Shown here one piece after another: positions 23,676-33,397 of a stretch of DNA of 64,000 nt (its first letter is position 1; each line of letters starts with the position of its first letter). Where the stretch lies: assembly GCA_034435455.1 (NCBI GenBank), contig DAOTXL010000012.1, forward strand, positions 1-64,000, written 5' to 3'. Source of the DNA: DAOTXL01 sp034435455 (lineage in GTDB: Bacteria > Chloroflexota > Anaerolineae > JAAYZQ01). The notes beneath the pieces are model-generated. The model had not been told where the DNA came from and did no database searches. It saw only the letters and a program-made list of their open reading frames with translations. Made by a program: the position numbers and the translations under genes.

Positions 23676-26600
23676 GTGAACCTTTCCGGGCTGTTGCCCC
23701 TTTTGCAGGAAGTGCCGGCCTACCGGCAACTGGTGGAGGCCTTTGAGAACGGCTCGCCCCGTGGACCGGCCGATAGCCGACCGGTGCAGGGGTTGGGCGT
23801 GATTGGGGCTGCCCGGCCCTATCTGGTGGCGGCTCTCTACCGCCAGTTGGGATGCCCTCTTGTCCTGCTCACCAGCCGCGCCGAGCAGGTGAGCCGGTGG
23901 GCCGACCAGTTGCGCATCTGGACCGGTTCAGAGGCCATCCACCCCTTTGCCGAACCGGATGCCCTGCCCTACGAACGTGTGCCCTGGGCGCGGGAGACGG
24001 TCTGCGACCGGCTGACGGCCCTGACGGCGCTGATCGAGAGGCCGGAGGGGGAAAATGCCCCCTGGCAGCCCCCTCTGGTCATCGCCTCGGCGCGGGCGCT
24101 GATGCACAAGACGCTCCCGGTCCGTGAGTTCCGGGTGGGGTTGCGCCGGTACCACCGGGGAAAAGAGGTCGAGCTGCAACGCACCCTGGAGCATTGGGTG
24201 GCCCATGGCTACCGGCCCGAAAGTGTGGTCGAGGAGCCGGGTACTTTTAGCCGGCGCGGTGGGCTGATTGACCTCTTTCCACCGAACCTGCCCCAGCCGG
24301 TGCGTATCGAACTCTTTGGCGACGAGATCGATAGCCTGCGCCTCTTTGACCCTACCACCCAGCGTTCCCATCAGCGCATCGAACGGTTTACCCTGGCCCC
24401 GGCTACCGAGGCCCTGCCCCGGCTGGCCCCAGCGGCTGCTCAGCGGGCCCAGGGGCCGGGTGGCCTGGACCTGAGCCTGTGCCATCCCCCGGCCCGCACC
24501 GAGTATCAGAACGATCTGGCACACCTGGAACAGGGGTCCTTCTTCCGGGGCATCGAGTTCTATCTGCCCTTTTTCTATTCCCAGCCGGCCACCCTGCTCG
24601 ACTACCTGCCGCCCGACGGGCTGTGCGTGGTGGACGACTGGGACGATCTGATGGCTACCGTGGTGGACCTGGACAACCAGGCCCAGATGCTCCAGGCCGA
24701 TCTGATCAAGGCCGGTGAACTGCCGTCCGGTTTCCCGGCACCCTATTTCCCCTGGGAGGTGTTGCAGGAGGCGCTTCTCGCCCGACAGCCACTGATTTTG
24801 GGCAGCCTGGGGTCTCAGGATGAAGAGGAGCCCGGCGCCCTTGCCCAGGTTTTCGCCTATGGCGAACGGTATGGTGGCCAGCTCAGGCGGGTGCTGGATG
24901 GCTGTCAGGAGATGCGCCAGGCCGGGCAGCGGGTGGTGTTGGTCAGCCGCCAGGCGCAGCGCATCGCTGAGCTGCTGGCCGAACGGGGGACCCCCATCAC
25001 GCCGCTGGATGACGTGCTTGCCCCGCCCCCCTCCCGCAGCCTGACCTTGGTGCACGGCACGCTGGCCGAAGGCTGGACGATGCGGGAGGCAGGAGGCGGG
25101 GTGCAGGAAACCGACCTTGCCCCTTACCTCTTGCCTCCAGCCTCTTGTGTCCTGTTGACCGATGCGGAGGTATTCGGCTGGGCCCGACCTGCCCCCCGGC
25201 GGGCACGGCGCCCCCGCCCTGTCGCTCCAGAGACCTTTTTTGCCGATGTGGAACCGGGCACCTATGTGGTCCATGTGGAACATGGCATCGGCCTGTTCCA
25301 GGGGCTGGTCAAAATGAACTTTGCCGGCGCCGACCGGGAATACCTGGTGGTGGAATATGCCGCCGGCGACAAGCTGTACGTCCCGGTTTACCAGGCCGAC
25401 CGGCTGAGCCGCTATGTCGGCGTGGGCGACCACCCGCCTGTCATCAACCGCCTGGGCACCGCCGATTGGGAGCAGGTCAAGGCCAAAGCGCAGAAGGCGG
25501 TGGCCGAGATCGCCGACGATCTGCTGGCGCTGTATGCCGCCCGCGAGGTGGTGGAAGGGCATGCTTTCAGCCCCGATACCCTGTGGCAGGCCGAGTTGGA
25601 GGCTTCCTTCCCCTACGTCGAGACCGAGGCCCAACTCCGCGCCCTGGACGAGATCAAGGCCGATATGGAACGCCCCCGCCCGATGGACCGCCTGGTGTGC
25701 GGCGACGTAGGCTATGGCAAAACTGAGGTGGCCTTGCGGGCAGCCTTCAAGGCGGTGATGGATGGCAAACAGGTGGCGGTGTTGGTGCCGACCACCGTGC
25801 TGGCCCAGCAGCACTATCAGACCTTTACCGAGCGGCTCAAGCCCTTCCCTGTCGAAGTAGAGATGCTCTCCCGTTTTCTCACCCGGCGGAAACAGGACCA
25901 GGTGATAAAACGCCTGGCCGAAGGGGGCGTGGACATTGTCATCGGCACCCACCGCCTGCTTTCAGACGATGTGGCCTTCAAAGACCTGGGCCTGCTGATC
26001 ATTGATGAGGAGCAGCGCTTTGGTGTGGCCCACAAAGAACGGCTGAAACAACTGCGCCAGGAGGTGGATGTCCTCACCCTGACGGCCACACCCATCCCCC
26101 GCACCCTGCACATGTCGTTGACCGGCGTGCGTGACATGAGCACCATTGACACCCCACCGGAAGAGCGGCTGCCGGTGCGTACCCATGTGGGCGAATATGA
26201 TGAAACCCTCATCCGCCAGGCGATCTTGCGTGAACTGGATCGGAGCGGGCAGGTCTATTTTGTCCACAACCGGGTGATGGGCATCTACCAGATGGCCCAA
26301 CGGCTGCGCAAGCTGGTGCCCGGCGCTCGCGTCGAGGTCGGGCACGGGCAGATGGCCGAGCGCGAACTGGAACGGGTCATGCTGGACTTTGCTGCCGGCC
26401 AGGTGGATGTGTTGGTCTGCACCAGCATCATCGAAAGTGGCCTGGACATCCCCAATGCCAACACCCTCATTGTCAATCGGGCCGACCAGTTCGGGTTGGC
26501 GCAGCTCTACCAACTCCGGGGCCGGGTGGGGCGTGGAGCGCGTCGGGCCTATGCCTACTTTCTCCACCCCAAACTGACCTCTCTGACCGAAGCGGCCCGC

Positions 26601-27320
26601 CAGCGCCTGCAGACGATTGCCGAGGCCACGGAACTGGGAGCCGGCTTTCGCATTGCCATGCGCGACCTGGAGATCCGAGGGGCCGGCGAGTTGCTGGGAG
26701 CGCGGCAGCACGGCCATATCGCTGCCGTGGGGTTCGACCTCTACACCCGGCTGCTGGCCCGGGCGGTGCAGGAAGCAAGGCAGCAGCGGCAGCCTGCCGG
26801 CCACAGGCTGCCCCAGAGTGAGAGGGAAGACAGGGCCACGGCCTATATCCAGCCGCTGGAAGAAGCGGTGCAGATCAACCTGCCGCTGGCCGCCTACCTG
26901 CCGGAAAGCTATGTGCCCGATGACACCTTGCGGCTGCAACTCTACCGGCGGCTGTCCGGCCTGACGGAGGAGAAGGAGCTGGAAGAGCTGTGCGCTGAAC
27001 TGCAGGACCGTTTTGGCCCCCTGCCGGAAGAGGGGGAGAACCTGTTCTTCCAGCTTCAGCTCAAGCTCTACGCCCTGGCAGCCGGGGCCAGAGCTATCAC
27101 GACGGAAGAGGGGCAGGTGGTGGTCCGGGCCGATAGCCTGGAGCAGGTGGACCGGAGGCGGTTGCAGCGGCGGCTGGGCGACCGGGCCCGGGTGACACGG
27201 CGGGCGGTATGGCTGCCCCTGGACGAACCTTCACCGCCGGGAACCCCGGGGAGTGAACGCTGGCGCACGACGCTCATCGCCGTGTTGCAGGCTATCGCCG
27301 AGGAGTTGGAGCAGGCGTGA
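23676..27320 (+). CDS. mfd: Transcription-repair coupling factor Mfd
   Basis: 1214 aa, GTG start (GTG AAC CTT). The UvrB-like N-terminal part is followed by the RNA polymerase-interacting domain (YVVHVEHGIGLFQGL, about residue 530) and the SF2 translocase: CGDVGYGKTEVALRA (Walker A), IDEEQRFG (motif II), TATPIPRTLHMS, then the RecG-like QLRGRVGRGARRAYAYF and the C-terminal TRCF domain. Mfd removes RNA polymerase stalled at DNA lesions and recruits UvrA. Residues about 470-494 are encoded by a 7-bp repeat insertion in the linker before the RID. Its stop overlaps the start of the next gene (GTGA). Confidence 0.95.
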   Translation: MNLSGLLPLLQEVPAYRQLVEAFENGSPRGPADSRPVQGLGVIGAARPYLVAALYRQLGCPLVLLTSRAEQVSRWADQLRIWTGSEAIHPFAEPDALPYERVPWARETVCDRLTALTALIERPEGENAPWQPPLVIASARALMHKTLPVREFRVGLRRYHRGKEVELQRTLEHWVAHGYRPESVVEEPGTFSRRGGLIDLFPPNLPQPVRIELFGDEIDSLRLFDPTTQRSHQRIERFTLAPATEALPRLAPAAAQRAQGPGGLDLSLCHPPARTEYQNDLAHLEQGSFFRGIEFYLPFFYSQPATLLDYLPPDGLCVVDDWDDLMATVVDLDNQAQMLQADLIKAGELPSGFPAPYFPWEVLQEALLARQPLILGSLGSQDEEEPGALAQVFAYGERYGGQLRRVLDGCQEMRQAGQRVVLVSRQAQRIAELLAERGTPITPLDDVLAPPPSRSLTLVHGTLAEGWTMREAGGGVQETDLAPYLLPPASCVLLTDAEVFGWARPAPRRARRPRPVAPETFFADVEPGTYVVHVEHGIGLFQGLVKMNFAGADREYLVVEYAAGDKLYVPVYQADRLSRYVGVGDHPPVINRLGTADWEQVKAKAQKAVAEIADDLLALYAAREVVEGHAFSPDTLWQAELEASFPYVETEAQLRALDEIKADMERPRPMDRLVCGDVGYGKTEVALRAAFKAVMDGKQVAVLVPTTVLAQQHYQTFTERLKPFPVEVEMLSRFLTRRKQDQVIKRLAEGGVDIVIGTHRLLSDDVAFKDLGLLIIDEEQRFGVAHKERLKQLRQEVDVLTLTATPIPRTLHMSLTGVRDMSTIDTPPEERLPVRTHVGEYDETLIRQAILRELDRSGQVYFVHNRVMGIYQMAQRLRKLVPGARVEVGHGQMAERELERVMLDFAAGQVDVLVCTSIIESGLDIPNANTLIVNRADQFGLAQLYQLRGRVGRGARRAYAYFLHPKLTSLTEAARQRLQTIAEATELGAGFRIAMRDLEIRGAGELLGARQHGHIAAVGFDLYTRLLARAVQEARQQRQPAGHRLPQSEREDRATAYIQPLEEAVQINLPLAAYLPESYVPDDTLRLQLYRRLSGLTEEKELEELCAELQDRFGPLPEEGENLFFQLQLKLYALAAGARAITTEEGQVVVRADSLEQVDRRRLQRRLGDRARVTRRAVWLPLDEPSPPGTPGSERWRTTLIAVLQAIAEELEQA
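25084..25157 (+). repeat. Heptameric repeat (CTTGCCT family) in both orientations inside mfd
   Basis: Units read in one orientation at 25084-25111 (GGGAGGC, AGGAGGC) and in the other at 25116-25157 (CTTGCCC, CTTACCT, CTTGCCT, CCAGCCT, CTTGTGT, CCTGTTG). They keep the reading frame and encode a Gly-rich then Leu/Pro stretch in the Mfd interdomain linker. Confidence 0.65.
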
Positions 27321-29305
27321 CCAAAGATCGTCGTCGGCTGGCGTTGCTGCTTTGGGCGACGGCCCTGGGGCTGGCGGCCCTGGGCCAATTCTACTTTTTT
27401 TACCGCCGCCAGTACCTGTGGGACGGGGTGGTGTTTCACGGGCTGGCGGTGGCCTCTTTTGTGTTGGCCTGGCGGCAAACCCGGCCCAGGCCGGTCTCGG
27501 CCCTTCGACGGCGGTCCTCTCAGCCGGTCGTATGGCTGCGGATGCGCCCGTTTCCGACGATGCTTCTGGGGGTGGGTCTGTTCCTCTCAGCCGTCGCCAC
27601 GTTGCTGTCCCAAGGTCGCGCCCTGGACCAGCCCACCGGCGATGTGGTGATCGGCTGGGCGTTGGGGATGGGGGCGGTGGGGCTGGCGGCATTCTGGCCG
27701 GCCTCCTGGCCTCTGCGCCTGCGCCAGCGGCCGGTGAGCCGCGAGGTCTGGCTGGAAGCGGCCGGCCTGGCCGGGCTGACGGCCCTGGCCCTGATGCTGC
27801 GGGCCACGGCGCTGGACCACGTGCCCTACACGCTGGGCGGTGATGAGGCCTGGCACGGGTTGCTGGCCCGGCAGGTGCTCCACGGCCAGCTGCGCAACCC
27901 GTTCTCGATGGGGTACATGTCCATGCCCACCGCCTTTTACTGGCCCCTGAGCTGGTCCCTATGGCTGGTGGGCGACTCTATGGCCGGCCTGCGCTGGCCG
28001 GCGGCCCTCGTCGGCACGGCTACGGTGCCAGCGTTGTACCTCTTTGCCCGGCGGCTGTGGGGGCGGCGGACGGCGTTTCTGAGCGCAGCATTTCTGGCGG
28101 CCTACGATTATCACATCCACTACAGCCGGTTAGGGGCCAATAATATCTGGGACCCGCTGTTCGTCCTGCTGGCCTTGTGGGCCCTGGACCAGGGGTTGAC
28201 AGAAGAACAGGGGAGCCGGGCAGGGGAGCAGGCCTTTCTCCGCTCTGGGCTGGCGCTGGGCCTGAGCTTCTATTTCTACACCGGCGCCCGGCTATTGCCC
28301 CTGCTCCTGGTTGCTTATATGGCCTTTGCCTGGATTCGGAAGGGTCGGGAGGGGCTTCGGAAGCCGGCCCGGTCCGATCTGGTGCTGCTGGCCGTGGCCG
28401 TTCTGGTGGCCGCCGGGCCGATGCTGGCGTATGCTCTGTCGCACCCCGAAGAGTGGAACGCCCGCATCAATCAGGTGGGCATCTTTCAGTCGGGATGGCT
28501 GGCGCGGGAGCCGGAGTTGACCGGCAAGAGCACAGCGCGCATCCTGGCCGAGCAGTTTTTGCGGGCAGCGGGGGCCTTTCACGTCTTCCCTGACCGCACG
28601 GTGTGGTACGGTGCCGATCGCCCCCTTCTCGGCTTCTGGGCAGGGGTGTTGGCCCTGCTGGGCATGGTCTGGGCCGCCCTCCACCGGCGGGAAAGGCGCT
28701 ATTTTCTGCTGCTATTGTGGTTCTGGGCGGTGATCATCACCGGTGGGATGCTGACCGAAAGCCCCCCTTCCAGCCAGCGGCTGGTGATCGCCATCCCGGC
28801 CGTCTGTCTGTTGGTGGCGGTGGGCCTGGAGCAGGCCGTGGGCCTGGCCGGCCGGTGGCTGGCGGCCGGGTGGCGGCGGTGGCGCGATCCGGCCCTGGGC
28901 CTGGCGGTCCTGTTTCTGGCAGTGCTCAACGTGCAGTTCTATTTCGTCGAGTTTACCCCAGAGCGGCGTTACGGCAGCGAAAATGGCGAGACGGCGACGA
29001 TGGTGGGGTTTTACCTGCGCGAGCTGGAGGGCGGCTACCGGGCCTATCTGTGCGGTGCTCCGCGCCTCTACTGGGGCTTTGGCACGATGGCTTTCCTGGC
29101 GCCGGGTGTGCCCGGTCAGGATGTGGTCGATCCGCTCACGGCCCCGCCCGATTTCGTGGACCGCAGCCACAAGGCCGTGTTTCTCTTTTTGCCGGAGCGG
29201 GCCGGGGAGTTACAGTGGGTGCAGCAGGCCTTTCCCAACGGGCATCTGCGCGAGTTCCGTGACGCCGGGGGTCGGCTGCGGTTCACAGCCTATCAGGTCC
29301 CCTGA
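27317..29305 (+). CDS. Integral-membrane glycosyltransferase, GT39/ArnT-like
   Basis: 662 aa, GTG start overlapping the mfd stop. About 12 membrane helices are visible. The first large outer loop has the family acidic motif LGGDEAWHGLLARQVL (Asp-Glu, near residue 175) followed by YHIHYSRLGANN, both typical of PMT/ArnT-type enzymes that use polyprenyl-phosphate sugars. The C-terminal soluble part (from about 540) is unfamiliar. It probably glycosylates a protein or lipid at the outer face; the Ser/Thr-rich surface proteins encoded nearby are conceivable acceptors (inference). Coupling to mfd seems positional. Confidence 0.8.
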   Translation: MTKDRRRLALLLWATALGLAALGQFYFFYRRQYLWDGVVFHGLAVASFVLAWRQTRPRPVSALRRRSSQPVVWLRMRPFPTMLLGVGLFLSAVATLLSQGRALDQPTGDVVIGWALGMGAVGLAAFWPASWPLRLRQRPVSREVWLEAAGLAGLTALALMLRATALDHVPYTLGGDEAWHGLLARQVLHGQLRNPFSMGYMSMPTAFYWPLSWSLWLVGDSMAGLRWPAALVGTATVPALYLFARRLWGRRTAFLSAAFLAAYDYHIHYSRLGANNIWDPLFVLLALWALDQGLTEEQGSRAGEQAFLRSGLALGLSFYFYTGARLLPLLLVAYMAFAWIRKGREGLRKPARSDLVLLAVAVLVAAGPMLAYALSHPEEWNARINQVGIFQSGWLAREPELTGKSTARILAEQFLRAAGAFHVFPDRTVWYGADRPLLGFWAGVLALLGMVWAALHRRERRYFLLLLWFWAVIITGGMLTESPPSSQRLVIAIPAVCLLVAVGLEQAVGLAGRWLAAGWRRWRDPALGLAVLFLAVLNVQFYFVEFTPERRYGSENGETATMVGFYLRELEGGYRAYLCGAPRLYWGFGTMAFLAPGVPGQDVVDPLTAPPDFVDRSHKAVFLFLPERAGELQWVQQAFPNGHLREFRDAGGRLRFTAYQVP

Positions 29306-29318
29306 TGGTTTCACCTGC

Positions 29319-32300
29319 TCAACTGAACAGGACGGCCACATCTTCGCGGGTCAGGGCTTTGAAGAAACCGCCCTCTGCACTGACCAACTGCTCTACCAGT
29401 TCTCGCTTTCGCTCCTGGAGCTGGAGGATCTTTTCCTCGACCGTCTCCCGGGCGATGAACTTGTAGATAAAGACCGGTTTGTCCTGGCCGATGCGGTGGG
29501 CCCGGTCGCTGGCCTGCATCTCCACCGCCGGGTTCCACCACGGGTCCAGGTGGATGACATACTCCGCCGCCGTCAGGTTCAGCCCCACCCCGCCCGCCTT
29601 CAGGCTGAGCAGGAAGAACGGCACCTTCGGGTCGCTCTGGAACAGGTCCACCTGCCCCTGCCGATCCCGCGTCTGACCGTCCAGATAGGCGTAGCGAACC
29701 CTGCGCTCGTCCAGATATTTCCGCACCAATTTGAGCACCTCCACGAACTGAGAGTACACCAGCGCCTTGTGGTTCTCGGCCAGGAGGGTATCCAGGGTCT
29801 GGGCGAGCAGCTCAAATTTGGCCGAATCGCCCCGGTATCTCGGTTCCACCAGGACCGGATGGATGCAGACCTGGCGCAGGCGTAGCAACCCTTCCAGGAT
29901 CTTCATCCGGGCATTGTCCAGGCCCCCCTGGTCTATCAGGCCCAACAGTTCGGCCCGGTAGTGGTCGCGGATCTGCTTGTAGAGTTTCCGCTGGGCCGGT
30001 TCCAGGTCGGTGAAGAGGGTCCGCTCTGTCCGGGGAGGCAGTTCCGGGGCAACCTGCGCTTTGGTGCGCCGCAGGATAAAGGGATAGACCAGCTTCCGCA
30101 GCATGGCCGCGGTCTCTGGGTCTCGCCCGCTCTCTATCGGGTTGGCAAAGGTGCTTTTGAACGATTCCAGACCTCCCAGCAGACCCGGATTGATAAAGGC
30201 GAACTGGGACCAGAGTTCAAAGGTGGTGTTTTCCACCGGGGTGCCGGTCATCACCAGGCGGTGGTCGGCGTTGAGGAGACGGGCTGCCCGCGCTGTCTTG
30301 GCCAGCGGGTTCTTGATGGCCTGCGACTCGTCCAGGATGGCATAGTGGAAGCGGTAGGTGCGCAGGAACTCCACATCCCGCAGCATGGTGCCGTAGGTGG
30401 TCAGGACGAGATCATAGCGGTCAAACTCGGAGGGGTCTTTGCGCCGCCCCACTCCCATAAATTCCAGAGCGCGCAACCCCGGGGTAAAGCGGGCAATCTC
30501 CCGCTGCCAGTTGACCAGGAGCGACTTGGGCACCACCAACAGGGAAGCCCGGTCGGCCTCCCCCCGCTCTTTCAGCGATTGCAGGAAAGCCAGGGCCTGT
30601 ATGGTTTTGCCCAGGCCCATATCGTCGGCCAGGATGCCGCCGAAGCGATAGTCGTGCAGGAAGTGCAGCCAGTCCACCCCGGCCTTCTGGTACGGGCGGA
30701 GTTCGCCCTGGAACCCCTGGGGCATCGGCTGGGGGATGATCCGCTCAAAGGCGCGCAGCTGTTCCCGCTTTTCCTGGAACTCCCGGGCTGCCTGGACCTC
30801 GGCGGCCACATCCAGCAGGGGGTCCAGGACCGCTACCTGCGCCTCCTGGATGCGCATCCCTTTTTCCGTTTCCTCGGCCAGACCCAAGAGGTGCTTGAAT
30901 CGCTCCAGCCATACCTCCGGAACCTGGCCAAAGGTGCCGTCGGCCAGTTTGATGTACCGTTCCCCCTTGCGGAGGGCCTTCAGGATCTCTCTGAGTGAGA
31001 CGGTCTGGTCTCCGTAGGCGACAGTGGCCTCGATGTCAAACCAGTCTATGCCGGAGGAGATGCTGACACGCAGGCTGGGGGTCCCCGGCTTCAGACGGGC
31101 AGAGATCAGTTTCTCGTGGCCGTAAATCTCGAACCCGGCTTCTGCCAGCAGGGGGATGCATTTGGTCAAAAAGTCCAGCGGGTGGACGCGGGCCCGTAGC
31201 TGGAATTCGGCGGGGCCGGATCTGTACCCGCCCCGCTTCAGGCCGTACTGCGAGTCGGTGAGCTTCTGGTAGAAGGTATGCTCTCGCGTCCGGTCGCGGT
31301 GAACCCGCACCACCGACCAGGTTCCGGGCTCGCTGATGACGGCTGTTGGCGGGGCTTTGGGGTTCGCTTCTACCTCATAGTCGCCGTAGCTGAAGGCCAG
31401 GGTGGCCAGGAACGTCCCCGCCTCCTCCCGCAGGTAGAGGCGGGGGACAGGCTCGCCGGTTATCTCCCGAACCTCGGCCATTTCGGCCCGTACGGGCAGC
31501 CGCTGGGCCAGGAGGGGAAAGAACCGGTCGCGGAAAGTGGCCTCCCCTTCTGGGGGCACGGTGAGGGAGAGATGGGGCACGATCTCCAGCGCTTCCGGGT
31601 TGGCGACGGGGGCCAGAGTATCCCCAAAGAGCCCCCAGGCGGGCTGCTGGGAGACGATGGAAAAGCTGTCCTTTTGCAGGGAAAAGACCTGTTCGTCCAC
31701 CATCCCCCCGACATCCAGGACCAGGCCTTCCTTCGTCCGAATCAGGGATAACTCTACCCGGATGGGCCGGTCTGTCCAATGGAGCCGTTTCTGCAATCGG
31801 CCACTGGACAGCCGCCGGAAGATGGGGACGTTCTGCCGGGCCAGGATAAGGAGATACTCGGAGAAATTGGTTGTGCCGGAGTAGTAGTAAAAGTAGCCGG
31901 GTGGATTGCCCCGCGCGATCATCAGATTGCAGGTCTGAACGGCCTCTGGCGGCAGATTGAGGCAGGCGAAGGGGTCCACCGCCGAGACGACCTGGGCGAG
32001 GGACGTTTGCCAGGAACGGTCGGCGTTCAGCAAGCGGTTGAAGGACTCGGGATCCAGCGGTTCCTGGGGGGCGTTGGGCCATTGGGAGGCCGGGAGCATG
32101 TAGGGATACAGGACCGCCGGTCTGCTCTCCAGGAGCAGGCCATAGAGCAGGATGTAGGGCTGTGCAGGTTTGGCTTCTCTTGCCGGGGCCGGCATCTGCT
32201 CCAGGGCTTTCTGGAGGCGGTAGTCCCAGCGGTTCTCTATGGACCGGATGTACTCCTGCACCGCCAGGGCAGCGGCGATGATGTGCTTGCAGACGCTCCT

Positions 32301-32528
32301 TTGGGTGGCATAGGGGCAGGTGCAGGAGAGGGCAAGGCGGTTCTGAATCGCTTTGATCGTGACGGTGTGCTGCCCTTTTTTGTCCTGTACGGTGCAGGTA
32401 GCGGACTCGCCGTCAAAATTTTGCAGAGAGGCCCGCCCTTCCATGTAATACGCCTGTCCTTCCCGGAGAATATCCCAGGCGTATGTCAGACGGTTGGGGG
32501 CCAGGCGTTCAGCAGTCAGCAACGGCAT
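29319..32528 (-). CDS. SWIM-domain SNF2-family helicase/ATPase
   Basis: 1069 aa. An N-terminal SWIM zinc finger is visible (CTC, then CKH; Cys69, Cys71, Cys80, His82), followed by a long domain (about 100-600) of unknown role and a SNF2 core: LADDMGLGKTIQALAF (Walker A), ILDESQAIKN (motif II), VMTGTPVENTTFELW, then FLLSLKAGGVGLNLTAAEYV and SDRAHRIGQDKPVFIYKFIA. The arrangement is that of the HepA/YwqA-like bacterial group that moves along double-stranded DNA or remodels protein-DNA or RNA polymerase complexes. The start overlaps the lgt stop by 20 nt. Confidence 0.92.
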   Translation of the reverse strand: MPLLTAERLAPNRLTYAWDILREGQAYYMEGRASLQNFDGESATCTVQDKKGQHTVTIKAIQNRLALSCTCPYATQRSVCKHIIAAALAVQEYIRSIENRWDYRLQKALEQMPAPAREAKPAQPYILLYGLLLESRPAVLYPYMLPASQWPNAPQEPLDPESFNRLLNADRSWQTSLAQVVSAVDPFACLNLPPEAVQTCNLMIARGNPPGYFYYYSGTTNFSEYLLILARQNVPIFRRLSSGRLQKRLHWTDRPIRVELSLIRTKEGLVLDVGGMVDEQVFSLQKDSFSIVSQQPAWGLFGDTLAPVANPEALEIVPHLSLTVPPEGEATFRDRFFPLLAQRLPVRAEMAEVREITGEPVPRLYLREEAGTFLATLAFSYGDYEVEANPKAPPTAVISEPGTWSVVRVHRDRTREHTFYQKLTDSQYGLKRGGYRSGPAEFQLRARVHPLDFLTKCIPLLAEAGFEIYGHEKLISARLKPGTPSLRVSISSGIDWFDIEATVAYGDQTVSLREILKALRKGERYIKLADGTFGQVPEVWLERFKHLLGLAEETEKGMRIQEAQVAVLDPLLDVAAEVQAAREFQEKREQLRAFERIIPQPMPQGFQGELRPYQKAGVDWLHFLHDYRFGGILADDMGLGKTIQALAFLQSLKERGEADRASLLVVPKSLLVNWQREIARFTPGLRALEFMGVGRRKDPSEFDRYDLVLTTYGTMLRDVEFLRTYRFHYAILDESQAIKNPLAKTARAARLLNADHRLVMTGTPVENTTFELWSQFAFINPGLLGGLESFKSTFANPIESGRDPETAAMLRKLVYPFILRRTKAQVAPELPPRTERTLFTDLEPAQRKLYKQIRDHYRAELLGLIDQGGLDNARMKILEGLLRLRQVCIHPVLVEPRYRGDSAKFELLAQTLDTLLAENHKALVYSQFVEVLKLVRKYLDERRVRYAYLDGQTRDRQGQVDLFQSDPKVPFFLLSLKAGGVGLNLTAAEYVIHLDPWWNPAVEMQASDRAHRIGQDKPVFIYKFIARETVEEKILQLQERKRELVEQLVSAEGGFFKALTREDVAVLFS

Positions 32529-33315
32529 CGCTTTCGGTTCCTTCCTTTTGCTCAGGGGCCTGGCGCCACCGCCACCACAACACCATCAATCCCACAGCCG
32601 CCAGCAAGGCCAGCGCCAGGTCCAATACCTGGGCCAGCCGCCAGGGCCCGACATACAGAGCCTCATCGCCCCTGGTGAACTCCAGGAAGAACTGCCCGGT
32701 GAAGTAGAGCAGGTTGCTCATCAAAAAGGCCGCGCCGGCAAAGGGCCACCGTCGGCGTAACAGCCAGAAGGCCACGAGCAGCAGCAGGGAAAAGCCCAGC
32801 CCCACCGCCTGGGTGGCAAAACGCGGCGCCGCGGCCCCATACAGGTCGGGCAGGATGGCATAGCCTGCGCCCTGCCCGACCCTGCCATAGGCACAGCCCC
32901 CCATCAGGCAGGCTGCCCAGCCAAAGGTCAGGCCCAGCAACAGGCCAGGGGTCAGCGCGTCGCCCAACCTTGCGGTATTGGCATCTAATCTCCAATGTCT
33001 AATACTAAAGATGACCAGCACAACCAGCCCGCCCAGGTATGCCCCGTGGAAGGCCAGCCCGCCCTCCCAGATGCGCAGGGCCCGGCCCCAATTCTCGCTG
33101 AAAGCGTTCCAGTTGGCCAGCACGTAACCCCCGCGCCCGCCGAGGATGCCGCCGATGACGGCCCACAGCCCTATGTCCAGCACCTCCTCGCCGTGGCCGA
33201 ACAGCCGTTTGCCCTCCAGGTAGGACAACGCCAGCGCCAGGATCAGCCCCAGGTCCAGCAGGACGGTGTAGGTGGGAATGCTCAACCTGCCGATGGTGAA
33301 TAATGTTGGATACAT
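32509..33315 (-). CDS. lgt: Prolipoprotein diacylglyceryl transferase, divergent
   Basis: 268 aa, ATG after GGAGAGA. Seven hydrophobic segments fit Lgt. RIWEGGLAFHGAYLGG contains the essential His region and GGILGGRGGYV the family GxRxxY-type block. The signature R-x-G-N-F-x-N-G-E is degenerate here: GWAACLMGGCAYGR. Lgt transfers diacylglycerol from phosphatidylglycerol to lipoprotein cysteines. The divergent signature could indicate a paralogue. Residues around SIRHWRLDAN are encoded by a 7-bp repeat (32980-33007) in a loop between membrane segments. Confidence 0.8.
   Translation of the reverse strand: MYPTLFTIGRLSIPTYTVLLDLGLILALALSYLEGKRLFGHGEEVLDIGLWAVIGGILGGRGGYVLANWNAFSENWGRALRIWEGGLAFHGAYLGGLVVLVIFSIRHWRLDANTARLGDALTPGLLLGLTFGWAACLMGGCAYGRVGQGAGYAILPDLYGAAAPRFATQAVGLGFSLLLLVAFWLLRRRWPFAGAAFLMSNLLYFTGQFFLEFTRGDEALYVGPWRLAQVLDLALALLAAVGLMVLWWRWRQAPEQKEGTESDAVADC
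32980..33007 (-). repeat. Heptameric repeat insertion inside lgt, 4 units
   Basis: On the minus strand TAGTATT, AGACATT, GGAGATT, AGATGCC, the family also seen at 23635-23669. It is read in frame. Confidence 0.5.
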
Positions 33316-33333
33316 GGTTTCTCTCCTGCCTCA

Positions 33334-33390
33334 CCTCATCTTGACTCCCTTCCCGGCCCTCCCCCGGCCAGGGGGGGAGATGAGATGAGG
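33334..33390. other. Nested inverted repeat between the sugar-nucleotide gene and lgt
   Basis: CCTCATC (33334-33340) pairs with GATGAGG (33384-33390), enclosing CTCCCCC (33359-33365) and GGGGGAG (33373-33379). It fills the 82-nt gap and may end or punctuate the upstream transcript; no T-run is seen. Confidence 0.35.
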
Positions 33391-33397
33391 GAAATCT

